60,145 nucleotides of DNA from assembly GCA_042408595.1 (NCBI GenBank), contig JBHOQX010000013.1:1-60145 (forward strand). Direction: 5' to 3'. Source of the DNA: JBHOQX01 sp042408595 (GTDB lineage Bacteria > Chloroflexota > Chloroflexia > Chloroflexales > Roseiflexaceae). Below the pieces are notes generated by a model that worked only from the letters and a program-made list of their open reading frames with translations, searched no databases and had not been told where the DNA came from. Both the position numbers and the translations under genes were made by a program. Shown in pieces: positions 46,359 to 54,693 of this stretch (position 1 is the stretch's first letter; each line of letters opens with the position of its first letter).

Positions 46359-47546
46359 CTACGAATCGGTCGCCGGCGGCGGCGTGGGCAGCGGCTCGTT
46401 TGTCGGCGCGACCTGGTCGCGGCGGACCCACCCGACCACCCGCCAGTCGCGGGCGACGACCACCTGGAGCCAGCCATCGCGGTCATCGATCGGGATGAGC
46501 CGTGTGTCTGGCAGCGGGCGCGCCAGAACCCGGGCGCGGTCGTTGGGCGCGGCCCGCACGTCTACGCCGTCCGGCGCGATCGCCCGGTGGATCGGGTACT
46601 CCTTCGGCAGCAGCGCCGCACCGTCGTTCGGGTCGCGCTCGTTCAAATAGCGGACGATGCCATTGGCGATGCCGATCGCGATGCGGTCCGGCTGGCCCAG
46701 CAGCACAGCGCGGTCGGCGGCGTTGGTCAGGAAGCCCATCTCGATGATCACGGCCGGCGTGGTGCGGGCGACGGCGTGGGCGTGGCGGCGGTAGCTGAAG
46801 GCGTAGTAGCCGCGCATATTGAAGGTGATCGCATCGTCCTGCGGCAGCCCGGTCGCTTTGCCGTACTCGGCGGTCAGCGCGTCGTTCAGCAGGCGGGTGG
46901 CGCGCGATGTGCGCCAGGGCATGCCGATCTTGAAGCCGCGCGCCCCGGCGCTCGACGAGCCGTCGGCGTGGATGGCGACGAACGCATCGGCGTCGTAGCG
47001 CGGCGGCACGGTGGCGGGCAGCACATCCACGACGATCCCGCGCTGGCGCAGCAGGTCGGCGACACGGGTGGCGACGGCCAGGTTGATCTGGGCTTCGGCG
47101 ACGCCGGCGGCGAAAGCCCCGGTGGAGGTACGCAGCCGGGCCAACTCATCCGGCAGCTCGGCGCTCTTCCAGTGCCCGACCTGCACCCCGACGCGGATGG
47201 GGGTTCCCGGCGGGCGGGGGGTAGGCGTGGGAAGCGGGCCATCGGTCGGCGTGGGCGGCGCGGCGGTCGGCAGGCTTGTTGGGGCCGGCTGGGCCGGGCG
47301 CGCCGGCGCGGCTTCCACGGGCGCGGCCCCGGCGAGCGGAGCGCCTGCATCCCGGCTCAGGCCGGGGGGTGGGGCGGGAGCCGACGTGGGCGCACGGGCA
47401 GCGGGCCGAGCCAGGCGCGCCGGCGCGGCGGCGGCCGTGGGCGGTGGATCGGGCGGCGCAGGGCGCGGCGCGGCGGCGAAGAGCGCGGCGAACAGCGCCG
47501 CGGCCAGCGCGGCGATCCCGTAGCGTCGGAGAAACTGGGCAGGCAC
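46359..47546 (-). CDS. N-acetylmuramoyl-L-alanine amidase (amidase 3) with SH3b-like C-terminus
   Basis: 395 residues from GTG 47546; the longer frame would read through tRNA-His on the opposite strand and is rejected. A signal-type N-terminus (FLRRYGIAALAAALFAALFAA) precedes a 100-residue Pro/Ala linker. The Zn amidase domain includes VGVQVGHW (His), EAQINLAVATRVADLL (Glu), VAIHADGSSSAGARG (His) and PAVIIEMGFLTN (catalytic Glu). The end (VDVRAAPNDRARVL to WVVGWVRRDQV) is SH3-like. It cleaves the amide between MurNAc and L-Ala in peptidoglycan. Confidence 0.92.
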   Translation of the reverse strand: MPAQFLRRYGIAALAAALFAALFAAAPRPAPPDPPPTAAAAPARLARPAARAPTSAPAPPPGLSRDAGAPLAGAAPVEAAPARPAQPAPTSLPTAAPPTPTDGPLPTPTPRPPGTPIRVGVQVGHWKSAELPDELARLRTSTGAFAAGVAEAQINLAVATRVADLLRQRGIVVDVLPATVPPRYDADAFVAIHADGSSSAGARGFKIGMPWRTSRATRLLNDALTAEYGKATGLPQDDAITFNMRGYYAFSYRRHAHAVARTTPAVIIEMGFLTNAADRAVLLGQPDRIAIGIANGIVRYLNERDPNDGAALLPKEYPIHRAIAPDGVDVRAAPNDRARVLARPLPDTRLIPIDDRDGWLQVVVARDWRVVGWVRRDQVAPTNEPLPTPPPATDS

Positions 47547-47581
47547 GGCGGCTCCGGTGCGGTCAGGTCGGCTTGCACGGC

Positions 47582-47587
47582 AGTATA
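47582..47587 (-). promoter_or_regulatory. Extended -10 promoter of the amidase gene
   Basis: On the minus strand TGCTATACT, about 35 bases before the GTG start; the -35 is not clear. It is divergent from the tRNA-His promoter. Confidence 0.5.
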
Positions 47588-47622
47588 GCACATCGGCAAC
47601 GGTTCTGGCGCGTCTGCGCCAT

Positions 47623-47651
47623 TTGACAGCCGCCCACCGCGCTGCTATACT
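47623..47651 (+). promoter_or_regulatory. Promoter of tRNA-His
   Basis: TTGACA, 17-base spacer, TATACT, ending 14 bases before the tRNA. Confidence 0.9.
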
Positions 47652-47665
47652 TCTCTCCGGCGCGT

Positions 47666-47741
47666 GGTGCCCGTAGCTCAATGGCAGAGCACTTGATTGT
47701 GGATCAAGGGGTTGTGGGTTCGAGCCCCATCGGGCACCCCA
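47666..47741 (+). tRNA. tRNA-His (anticodon GTG)
   Basis: Contains the extra G-1 (47666) opposite C73, acceptor GTGCCCG/CGGGCAC, anticodon loop TTGTGGA (GTG) and an encoded CCA. G-1 is genomically encoded as in most bacteria. Confidence 0.96.
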
Positions 47742-47749
47742 CTCGTCGT

Positions 47750-47789
47750 CCGGACGCCGTAAACCTGTCGTTTACGGCGTCCGGTTTTT
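47750..47789 (+). terminator. Terminator of tRNA-His
   Basis: A perfect 15-bp stem with a CTGTC loop, followed by TTTTT. Confidence 0.95.
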
Positions 47790-47807
47790 GAAAGGAAACG
47801 CAAGCCT

Positions 47808-48758
47808 GTGCGACGATACCTGCTGCTCGTCTCGCTCGGATGCGCGCTGCTGGCCGGATGCGGCCAGTCGATCAGCGGGGCCCCTGGCGGCGCCAGCGGG
47901 GCCGGCGCTGGCGCGGTCACGCCGGTTTTCGCCTTCTCCGAGGCGGTTGTCGGGCCGAACCGCCTGCCGATCGGCCTCATCCGCAACAACTCGCCACTGA
48001 ACGACCCCGCCGCGAAGGTCCACCTGCGCTTCTACGACCTCAACGACCCCAGCGCCCAGGTCAAGAGCGAAGCCGACGCGACCTACTACGGCCAGGGGCT
48101 ACCCGCCGCCGTGTATGTCGCCTACGCCACCTTCGATCGCCCGGGCGATTGGGGGGTCGAAGTGCAGGTGCAGCTCGCCGGCCAGCGCGCCCCGACCAGC
48201 AGCCGCCTGCGGCTGAACGTCCTGCCCCGCTCCTCCGTCCCGAACGTCGGCGAGAAGGCCATCCCGGTCAAGACGCTGACGGTTCGCGACGTGCCCGATC
48301 CGTCCCGCCTGTCGTCCGCCAGCCCGGTCAACCCGGCGCTCTACCAGATCAGCCTGGACGAGGCGCTCCGGTCCGGTAAGCCGACCGCGCTGCTCTTCGC
48401 CACGCCGGCCTTCTGCCGCACCGCCACCTGCGGGCCGAGCCTGGAGGTGCTCGGCCAGCTCCAGCAGCGGTTCGGCGACCGCGTGAACTTCATTCATGTC
48501 GAGGTCTACCGCTACCCGTTCGCCGAGTCGTTCGAAAGGATCAACCAGGCGGCGCAGGCGGCGACCAAGGCCGGGCGCGAGCTCAGCGCGGATGAGCTAC
48601 GCGCCAGCTTCTCCGATCCGATGGTGGCCTGGCGGCTGACAACCGAGCCGTGGCTCTACCTGATCGGCGCGGACGGGACGATCGTCGGGCGCTACGAGGG
48701 TGGGATCACCGCCGAGGAGTTGGCGCCGGTGTTTGAGAAGCTGGCCGCCGGCCAGTGA
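47808..48758 (+). CDS. Lipoprotein with thioredoxin-like C-terminal domain
   Basis: 316 residues from GTG 47808, AAAGGAAA upstream. Lipobox ALLAGCG. An Ig-like N-terminal domain (about 40-155) precedes a thioredoxin-like domain: ALLFATPAFCRTATCGPSLEVL holds a C-x4-C pair rather than CxxC, then VNFIHVEVY and TEPWLYLIGADGTIVGRYEG. It probably acts at the outer membrane face as a redox or metal-binding protein. No family named. The gene follows tRNA-His but has its own start after a terminator. Confidence 0.75.
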   Translation: MRRYLLLVSLGCALLAGCGQSISGAPGGASGAGAGAVTPVFAFSEAVVGPNRLPIGLIRNNSPLNDPAAKVHLRFYDLNDPSAQVKSEADATYYGQGLPAAVYVAYATFDRPGDWGVEVQVQLAGQRAPTSSRLRLNVLPRSSVPNVGEKAIPVKTLTVRDVPDPSRLSSASPVNPALYQISLDEALRSGKPTALLFATPAFCRTATCGPSLEVLGQLQQRFGDRVNFIHVEVYRYPFAESFERINQAAQAATKAGRELSADELRASFSDPMVAWRLTTEPWLYLIGADGTIVGRYEGGITAEELAPVFEKLAAGQ

Positions 48759-48843
48759 CGCAGCGGGCGACAGGCGTGGGCGGCAGCGGCGATTGCAGAT
48801 CGGCGCCGGCCTCGGTCTGATCTTTAGGCGATATGCTGCCGCC

Positions 48844-48892
48844 CAATCCTCCAGCCTCCTTCGCCGTTCCTCCACCGTCCGCCATCCCTCAG
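48844..48892. repeat. Half heptamer array
   Basis: Seven units such as CAATCCT, CCAGCCT and CGTTCCT, pyrimidine-rich, without a clear opposite half. It touches the 3' end of the following minus-strand gene. Confidence 0.5.
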
Positions 48893-50676
48893 CGCCGCGG
48901 CGCATCCAGCCCGCCGTGATCGCCGAGTTGATCGATCCGGCGCAGGTTGCTGCCGTCCGGGTTCATCCGGTAGATGCCGCCGAACCCCTGCACCGTCACC
49001 TGGCTCCCATCGGGCGAGAAGGCGGCCATCGGCAAGTCCTCGTAGAAGCGGGTGAGCCGGCGCAGGCCGCGCCCGTCCACGTGCACCGACCAGAGGTCCC
49101 ACGGCAGGCCGTGCGCCTGCGCCACCGGCGGCGCCAGCAGCCCCAGCAGGGCATCCCACGGCGCCGCACCGCTGGCCTGGATGGGGTTGCCCTGCGCATC
49201 GGTCTCCGGCCCGCCGATCCCGGCGAAGATGATCGTGCGCCCGTCCGGTGAGAAGCGCGGCGCGTACAGCCCCTGGAATTGCCGCCCGTCGAGCACCTCG
49301 CGCGGGTGCTGCGCGTCCCGCCCGGCGACCTGGAGGGACTGGCGGATGCCCCCCTCTTCCAGCCGCAGGAACGCCAGTTGCGTCCCGTCGCGCGCGATGG
49401 CCGGGTCCATGCCCTCGCGCAGAAGCGCGGCCACCGCGCCGGTCGCCAGGTCGAAGCGCACCAGCTCCAGCCCGCTGGCGCCTTCAGCCGGCGTGGTCAG
49501 CCCGTTCGCCGCGATGATGAGCCCCTGGCCGTCCGGCTGCCAGGCCGGGATGCCGAGCAGCCCTTTGGCCGGCTTCCATACCGGGCGCTGCTGCGTGCCG
49601 TCGGCGTTCATCAGCCACAGCGCGGCGGTCGGCAGGGGGTCGGCGGCGTCCGCGGTGGGCGGGGTGATGACGACAAACGCCACCTGTGCGCCGTCCGGCG
49701 AGAACTGCGGGTACTCGGCGTAGCTGCCGGTCGGGAGCTGCGTCAGTTGCCGAGGCGGCGTGCCGTCGCCCAGGCTGCGCCAGATATTCCCCTGCCGCGC
49801 GAAGACCAGGGCCGGCAGCGGCTCGCGGACGTTCGGCACGAGCTGCGCGCCGGGCGCGGCGGGGCCGGCGGGCTGCGGCGTGGCGGCGGGCTGCGGCGTG
49901 GCAGCGGGCTGCCCGGCGACCTGCCCCGCGCCCGGCTGCCGCCCGAAGGTGCGCAGGAAGGTCACCAACTGCCAGATCTGCTCCTCGCTCAGCCGCCCGC
50001 CCCAGGCTGGCATCGCCGAGTTCGGGTAGCCGTCCCGAATCCATAGGAAGACCTGGCCGTCGGTATGCTTGCCCGGCAGCATATGCTGGGTGAAATCGCC
50101 GGGGCGCGGGTTCATCCCGGCGGCGGCCGGGCCGTCGCCCCGGCCGGACTGCCCGTGACAGACGGCGCAGTTCGCCAGGTAGAGGCGCTGCCCGGCGGCC
50201 AGCACCTGTGGGTCGGGCCGCAGCGGGTTGGCGGCGCCGGCCTGCTCGCCCACGGCGGCGATCGGCAGGGTGAAGGCGGTGCGCAGCGCAGGCCCACCTT
50301 CGCGCACCAGCGTCGCGTCGATGATCCAGTTGCCGGCCATGGTGAAGAACGGCCCACGCGCTTGGTAGCGCCCGGGGCCGACCCGCTCCGCCTCGGCGCT
50401 GATCGCGCCCATCTGCATCTCCGCCATGCTGAACTGGAGGCGCACGGCCGTGAGCGGCAGCGGCTGGCCGGCTGGGTCGCGCGCGACGATCTCGACGGTG
50501 CGTGTGCCGAGCGTCGGCGCATCCAGCCGGAGCGTGACGGTCGCGCCGCTCACATCGCGCGTCTGCACGACGCCGTCGGGCGCGGCGGGGCCGCGCATGC
50601 TGTTGAACAGCGCCAGGCCGGCGGCGACGAGGGCCAACACAACAGCACTGGCGGCCAGAATGGGCCAGGAGCGCAT
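48889..50676 (-). CDS. YtkA-cytochrome c-TolB propeller fusion protein
   Basis: 595 residues. An N-terminal membrane anchor (PILAASAVVLALVAAGLALF) is followed by a YtkA-like beta domain (LQFSMAEMQMGAI, with Met-rich copper-like motif), a cytochrome c domain (CAVCHG haem site; Met ligand in NSAMPAWGG), a Pro/Ala linker and a six-bladed TolB/WD40-like propeller (YAEYPQFSPDGAQVAFV, APRFSPDGRTIIFAG, AAFSPDGSQVTVQG). The combination suggests an extracytoplasmic electron-transfer or sensing protein linked to copper oxidases. Single gene on the minus strand. Confidence 0.85.
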   Translation of the reverse strand: MRSWPILAASAVVLALVAAGLALFNSMRGPAAPDGVVQTRDVSGATVTLRLDAPTLGTRTVEIVARDPAGQPLPLTAVRLQFSMAEMQMGAISAEAERVGPGRYQARGPFFTMAGNWIIDATLVREGGPALRTAFTLPIAAVGEQAGAANPLRPDPQVLAAGQRLYLANCAVCHGQSGRGDGPAAAGMNPRPGDFTQHMLPGKHTDGQVFLWIRDGYPNSAMPAWGGRLSEEQIWQLVTFLRTFGRQPGAGQVAGQPAATPQPAATPQPAGPAAPGAQLVPNVREPLPALVFARQGNIWRSLGDGTPPRQLTQLPTGSYAEYPQFSPDGAQVAFVVITPPTADAADPLPTAALWLMNADGTQQRPVWKPAKGLLGIPAWQPDGQGLIIAANGLTTPAEGASGLELVRFDLATGAVAALLREGMDPAIARDGTQLAFLRLEEGGIRQSLQVAGRDAQHPREVLDGRQFQGLYAPRFSPDGRTIIFAGIGGPETDAQGNPIQASGAAPWDALLGLLAPPVAQAHGLPWDLWSVHVDGRGLRRLTRFYEDLPMAAFSPDGSQVTVQGFGGIYRMNPDGSNLRRIDQLGDHGGLDAPRR

Positions 50677-50699
50677 AGTCAGAAACGATCCCCGATAGA

Positions 50700-50816
50700 T
50701 GGCGACTGATGGATAGCGATCGGTCGAAACGGCGGCCCGCGGGTGGAAGCCAGCAGCCAGTAGCCGAGAGCCAGGAGCAAGATGGGCAGACAGGCAGACG
50801 TCAGACAGTCAGCCGG
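50700..50816. repeat. Heptamer-phased array
   Basis: From 50747 five units AAGCCAG, CAGCCAG and relatives follow in phase, then GACAGGC- and AGACAGT-like units; the left 47 bases are degenerate. It lies upstream of the cytochrome gene and downstream of the amidotransferase gene, both minus strand. Confidence 0.65.
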
Positions 50817-50831
50817 CCAAGCAATCTACGA

Positions 50832-51569
50832 TCATGAGCCGACCAGCGCGACGAACGCCTCAAAGACGCGCGCCCAGCGCGAATCGACCTGCTCCCATAG
50901 CTCCTCCGGATGGCACTGTACACCGGCGATGAAGCCCGGACCGGCGCCTTCCGCCGCCTCGACCACGCCGTCCGGCGCGCGGGCGACGACCCGCAGCACG
51001 GGAGCGACATCGCACAGCGCTTGGTGGTGGAACGTGTTCACCATAAGCCAGTCAGCGTCAAGCTGCGCTGCCAGCCACGAGTCCGACACGAGGGTGATCG
51101 GATGGGCCAGGTGCGCCATGTCGCGCCGATCCTCCGACTCGGTATGGTTCAGCGCCCCGGGAATCTCGCTGGGGATGTCCTGGTAGAGCGTTCCGCCCAG
51201 GGCGACGTTCAGCAGTTGCAGGCCGCGGCAGACGCCGAAGACCGGCTTGCCATCGGCGGCGGCCCGGCGTACCAGCTCGATCTCCACTTCGTCCTGCAGC
51301 GGGTTGGTCGGGCCGAGCTTCGGGTGGGGCGGCGCGCCGTAGTAGCGCGGATCGATGTCCGCGCCACCGGCGAACAGCAGCGCGTCGCAGCGCCGGTAAT
51401 GCGCATCGAGCACCTCGGCGTCGCGCGTCAGGTGGATGAGCGCCGGGATGCCGCCGGCGGCCTCGATCGCCCGCAGGTAGCTGATGGCATTACCGTAGGC
51501 CGGTGCGTACCACGAGTCCGGGTAGCGCGCCGCGGGGATGCCGATGATCGGGCGTGATGGGCGGGGCAT
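50832..51569 (-). CDS. Class I glutamine amidotransferase-like hydrolase (peptidase C26, PuuD-like)
   Basis: 245 residues from ATG 51569. The nucleophile Cys is in VFGVCRGLQLLNVALGG; the His-Glu pair in GVQCHPEEL. The opening PIIGIPAARY and LFAGGADIDPRYYG are typical of gamma-glutamyl-GABA hydrolases. It would hydrolyse gamma-glutamyl amides, for example in polyamine breakdown. A second homologue follows upstream on the same strand. Confidence 0.92.
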   Translation of the reverse strand: MPRPSRPIIGIPAARYPDSWYAPAYGNAISYLRAIEAAGGIPALIHLTRDAEVLDAHYRRCDALLFAGGADIDPRYYGAPPHPKLGPTNPLQDEVEIELVRRAAADGKPVFGVCRGLQLLNVALGGTLYQDIPSEIPGALNHTESEDRRDMAHLAHPITLVSDSWLAAQLDADWLMVNTFHHQALCDVAPVLRVVARAPDGVVEAAEGAGPGFIAGVQCHPEELWEQVDSRWARVFEAFVALVGS

Positions 51570-51709
51570 GTGGTCATGTCTCGCTTCACGGCGGTTCCTG
51601 GCCAGTATCATACCACAGCGAAGGCGGTAGAGGTGCCGTGGGGCGCATATCGGGGAGCGGCGACCGCGCCCCTACGAGCGGGCCAGGAGCGCCCAGGGCA
51701 GCGTTAGGG

Positions 51710-52456
51710 CTATACCGCCAGCTGCCGCGGCGCGGCGCAGCTCTCGACGAAGCCGCGGAACATGCCGCGCCAGCGCGGGTCGGCCGCGCCCTGCAGCGCC
51801 TCGGGGTGGCACTGCACGCCGACGATGAACTGCCCGTTCGTCCCTTCGAGCGCCTCGACCACGCCATCGGGCGCCCAGGCGACCGGCTGGAGGCCCGCGG
51901 CGATCACCTTGATCGACTGATGATGCAGCGAATTGATCGCCAAGCGCGTCGCCCCCAGCATCGCCGCCAGACGCGACTCGGGCTTGATCCGCAGCTCATG
52001 GGCCATATATGCCCAGTCCTCGTGCGCGTACGAGTCGTTATGGACGACGGTGTCGCCGATGTGTGCGCCGATGTCCTGGTAGAGCGAGCCGCCGAGGGCG
52101 ACATTGATCAGTTGCAGCCCGCGGCAGATGCCGAGCACCGGCTTGTGATCCTCCAGCGCCCACCGCACCAGCCGCACCTCCACCGCGTCGCGCAGCGGAT
52201 CGACCGTGCCGAGCAGCGGTTCCGGCTCCTCGCCGTAGCGCCACGGCTCGACATCGTGCCCGCCGGCGAGCAGCAGCCCGTCGAGCCGCTCGTACAGTGC
52301 GCGTAGAGTCGTTTCATCTTCCAGCAGCGGGAGCAGCACAGGTGCGCCGCCAGCGTCCACGATGGCATCGACATAGGTGCGCCGATGGCCGAAGAAGGGT
52401 GGGCACCAGTCACGATCACGATAGGTGCCGGTCGGTATGCCGATCAGAGGTTTCAC
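51710..52456 (-). CDS. Class I glutamine amidotransferase-like hydrolase, second copy
   Basis: 248 residues from GTG 52456 (GGGAG upstream). Same layout as its neighbour: IGIPTGTYRD, LLLAGGHDVEPWRYG, nucleophile Cys in VLGICRGLQLINVALGG and His in GVQCHPEAL. The two are diverged paralogues from a tandem duplication; a 140-base spacer separates them. Physiological substrate unknown; no aminotransferase or puu genes are adjacent. Confidence 0.92.
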   Translation of the reverse strand: MKPLIGIPTGTYRDRDWCPPFFGHRRTYVDAIVDAGGAPVLLPLLEDETTLRALYERLDGLLLAGGHDVEPWRYGEEPEPLLGTVDPLRDAVEVRLVRWALEDHKPVLGICRGLQLINVALGGSLYQDIGAHIGDTVVHNDSYAHEDWAYMAHELRIKPESRLAAMLGATRLAINSLHHQSIKVIAAGLQPVAWAPDGVVEALEGTNGQFIVGVQCHPEALQGAADPRWRGMFRGFVESCAAPRQLAV

Positions 52457-52628
52457 AGCCAACTCCCGCTAGGTACAGTGTGCCCCGACCGGAGGCCGGG
52501 GCAACGCCGCTTGGGGTATTATAGCACGCGCCACCCAAGACAACGTGACAGTCTCGTTATCGGAATGTGAGCGGGAGCGAAGCCACGCCAAGGGCGCGAT
52601 TCGGTGTGCCCAGCGTGGAGGTTCGGCA

Positions 52629-52724
52629 GAGGACGGAGGGCCGAAGACGGACGCTGACCCTAGCCACCGCACCGCGGAAGCCACGGCCGGTCCTGCGTTC
52701 GTCCTTCGCCCTCCGCGCATCGCT
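52629..52724. repeat. Heptamer-phased inverted array
   Basis: Left units GAGGACG, GAAGACG (from 52629); right units GTTCGTC, CTTCGCC (from 52697). They are reverse complements in degenerate form. It begins the spacer after the aspS stop. Confidence 0.65.
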
Positions 52725-54034
52725 CACGGTGTGAGCCGGTGCAGATCGCGCGGAAAGAGGGTTGCCTCGCGGATGTTCGGCACATCCGCCAGCCGCGCCA
52801 CCCAGCGCTCCAGCCCGATGGCGAAGCCGCCGTGCGGCGGCATGCCGTGGCGGAACGCCTGCAGATACCCCTCGAACGATTCGGGCGCCAGGCGGCGCGC
52901 ACGTAGCGCGTGCAGCAGGTCGTCGTAGCGGTGCAGCCGCTGGGCGCCGGAGACCAGCTCCAGCCCGCGGAAGATCAGGTCGAAGCCGCGCGAGAAGCCA
53001 GGCCGCTCCGGGTCGGGGTGGGTGTAAAACGCGCGGCTGGCGGTCGGGTAGCCCCAGACGAAGACAAAATCCGAGCCGTGCTCGCGCAGCGCCCACTCGC
53101 CGAGCCAGCGCTCGTGCTGCGGTGCGAGGTCCGGCGCACCGCGGGCGTCCTCGCCGGCCGCCCGTGTGTACAGGTCGAGCGCCTCGGTGAAATGGAGCAT
53201 CGGGAACGCGTCCGGGGCGAATGGCAACTGCTGCATCCCCAGAAGGGCCAGCGCGTCGCCAGCTTCGGCCTGGATCGCCGCCAGCATGCCGCGGATCACG
53301 TCGGCCAGGAGCGCCATCACGTCGAAGTGGTCACGGATGAAGCCGATCTCGACATCCAGCGAGACGAACTCGTTGGCGTGGCGCGGCGTGTCGTGCGGCT
53401 CGGCGCGAAAGGCCGGGCCGATCTCGAACACCCGCTCGAAGACGCCGACCATGATCTGCTTGTAGAGCTGCGGACTTTGCGACAGGTAGGCCGGCCGGCC
53501 AAAGTAGTCGAGCCGGAAGACGTTTGCGCCGCCTTCGGTCGCCGCGCCGACGATCTTAGGCGTCTGGATCTCGACGAAGCCGCGCGGGCGCAGCGTGTCG
53601 CGGAAGCCAGCCATGGAGGCCGCGGCGATCCGGAAGAAGGCCCGCTGGCGCGGGTGGCGCAGCGCCACCGGCGCGTGGTCAAGGATCGTCGGCAAGTGCG
53701 CCCTGATCGTGGGCCGGAACATATCGAACGGCGGCGGCTCGGCGGCCTCGGCCAGCACCTCGACTACCGGCTGGTGGACCTCGACGCCGCCGGGGGCCTG
53801 TGGCTCGGCGACCGCCTGGCCCTCGATGCTCAGCACGGTCTCGGGCGTCAGACTCGTCAGCCGGTCGGCCAGCGCCGCGTCTTCGACGACGATCTGCGCC
53901 AGCCCGCGGCCGTCGCGCAGGATGAGGAAGGTGACATGGCTGAGCCGCCGGACGCGGTGCAGCCAGCCGGCCAGCCGCACGCGCTCGCCGGCATGCGCCG
54001 CCAGTTCGGTCGAGAAGATTCGCTCGGTTGGCAT
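52724..54034 (-). CDS. aspS: Aspartate--tRNA ligase, archaeal type (probably non-discriminating)
   Basis: 436 residues from ATG 54034, AGGAG upstream; the longer frame is array DNA. No GAD insertion, so archaeal-type AspRS. Class II motifs: FFRIAAASMAGFRD and IQTPKIVGAATEGG, FEIGPAFRAEP (motif 2), GFAIGLERWVARL (motif 3). Residue 26 is His (GWLHRV); discriminating archaeal enzymes are reported to have Trp there, and His goes with relaxed tRNA choice. If so it also charges tRNA-Asn with Asp for later amidation by GatCAB. It is preceded by an Asp-specific T-box. Confidence 0.93.
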   Translation of the reverse strand: MPTERIFSTELAAHAGERVRLAGWLHRVRRLSHVTFLILRDGRGLAQIVVEDAALADRLTSLTPETVLSIEGQAVAEPQAPGGVEVHQPVVEVLAEAAEPPPFDMFRPTIRAHLPTILDHAPVALRHPRQRAFFRIAAASMAGFRDTLRPRGFVEIQTPKIVGAATEGGANVFRLDYFGRPAYLSQSPQLYKQIMVGVFERVFEIGPAFRAEPHDTPRHANEFVSLDVEIGFIRDHFDVMALLADVIRGMLAAIQAEAGDALALLGMQQLPFAPDAFPMLHFTEALDLYTRAAGEDARGAPDLAPQHERWLGEWALREHGSDFVFVWGYPTASRAFYTHPDPERPGFSRGFDLIFRGLELVSGAQRLHRYDDLLHALRARRLAPESFEGYLQAFRHGMPPHGGFAIGLERWVARLADVPNIREATLFPRDLHRLTP

Positions 54035-54050
54035 CGATAGCACTCCTGTT

Positions 54051-54148
54051 GCAACGTGCAAAGTTCTGCGTTTAGAGGTCAACGTTCCGGTTGCAACGTT
54101 GAGCGGTGCATGTTGAACTCTGCACGCCGCGCGTTTGCACTCTGAACT
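54051..54148. repeat. Heptamer-phased array in the aspS leader
   Basis: Fourteen units in phase, including GCAACGT twice, TGAACTC, TTGCACT and CTGAACT. The same words occur in the arrays at 43551, 32723 and 56824. It lies between the T-box terminator and the aspS start. Confidence 0.8.
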
Positions 54149-54169
54149 CTGAGAAGCTGTCCGAGACGG

Positions 54170-54285
54170 GGAGGTTTGGAAAGCGAAGCCCTCCAAGATG
54201 CTTCTTTTCCGCCGCGCGGGCGGCGGAGCAGGATTTCTCTTGGGGCCTGCGGCCCCCAAATTCCCCGCTGGGAGTGTTTCAGACA
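54170..54285. repeat. Dispersed GC-rich palindromic repeat, copy 2
   Basis: Same order of segments as 17676-17815: GGGGAGGTTTGG, GCGAAGCCCTCCA, GGGGCCTGCGGCCC, CGCTGGGAGTGTTTC. It is placed between two stretches of heptamer array, as if inserted into it. Confidence 0.65.
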
Positions 54286-54289
54286 GACT

Positions 54290-54324
54290 CTGCCCTCTGC
54301 ACGTTGCACGCTGAACGCTGCACT
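54290..54324. repeat. Heptamer array, T-box side
   Basis: Five units: CTGCCCT, CTGCACG, TTGCACG, CTGAACG and CTGCACT types, in exact phase up to the T-box terminator. Confidence 0.8.
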
Positions 54325-54580
54325 AAAAACGCTCCCGCTCGTCGCGCGGACGAGGGGAGCCTTCTCGTGGTGCCACCGCAGCTTCGCCGCCGGCACGGGC
54401 CGGCAGCCTCGGGACCGGGTAACGGTGGCGAGCCGGCGGGGCTTACTCCGTCGGAGTGTACATTCCGGCGGTTCTTCTCCGCGCTCGGGAGGGTCTTCGC
54501 AGCGGCCGGATGCCGCATTCGCACCGACGGCGGCTCTCTGGGATCCGGTGGGCGCCGCTACTCTGCTCCGTCATCGCTTT
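54325..54580 (-). promoter_or_regulatory. T-box riboswitch, specifier GAC (Asp), controlling aspS
   Basis: On the minus strand the stem I features GATGACGGAGCAGAGTAGC, CAGAGAGCCG and GTCGGTGCGAATGC are in order; the specifier loop reads CGAA-GAC-CC, an Asp codon. The T-box sequence GCGGTGGCACCACGAG follows (about 54380-54364), whose TGGC bulge pairs with the GCCA end expected for tRNA-Asp. A terminator hairpin (54359-54332) and five Ts follow. Uncharged tRNA-Asp would stabilise the antiterminator and allow aspS transcription. Confidence 0.93.
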
Positions 54581-54589
54581 CCGCGCGCC

Positions 54590-54618
54590 AGCATACCAGA
54601 TGCCGGCGCGCTCGTCAA
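54590..54618 (-). promoter_or_regulatory. Promoter of the aspS T-box transcript
   Basis: On the minus strand TTGACG, 17-base spacer, TATGCT; transcription would begin near 54583, just before the T-box. Confidence 0.8.
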
Positions 54619-54693
54619 TCGAGCGGTCGCCACCCTTGGCTGCGTGGTATACTTGAGCCGCAGCGTTCAAGAATCCGTGCCCTGAGGCGACCG

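Noticed and set aside
47547..47681. N-terminal extension of the amidase
   Set aside because: It overlaps the tRNA-His gene and its promoter and is not signal-peptide-like; the GTG at 47546 gives a normal exported protein.
50832..52456. A polyamine (puu) catabolic operon
   Set aside because: Only the two PuuD-like hydrolases are present; no puuA, puuB, puuC or aminotransferase genes beside them.
54106..54693. N-terminal extension of the SulP gene
   Set aside because: It would read through the T-box, its terminator and repeat DNA on the opposite strand; the ATG at 54694 begins the conserved protein.
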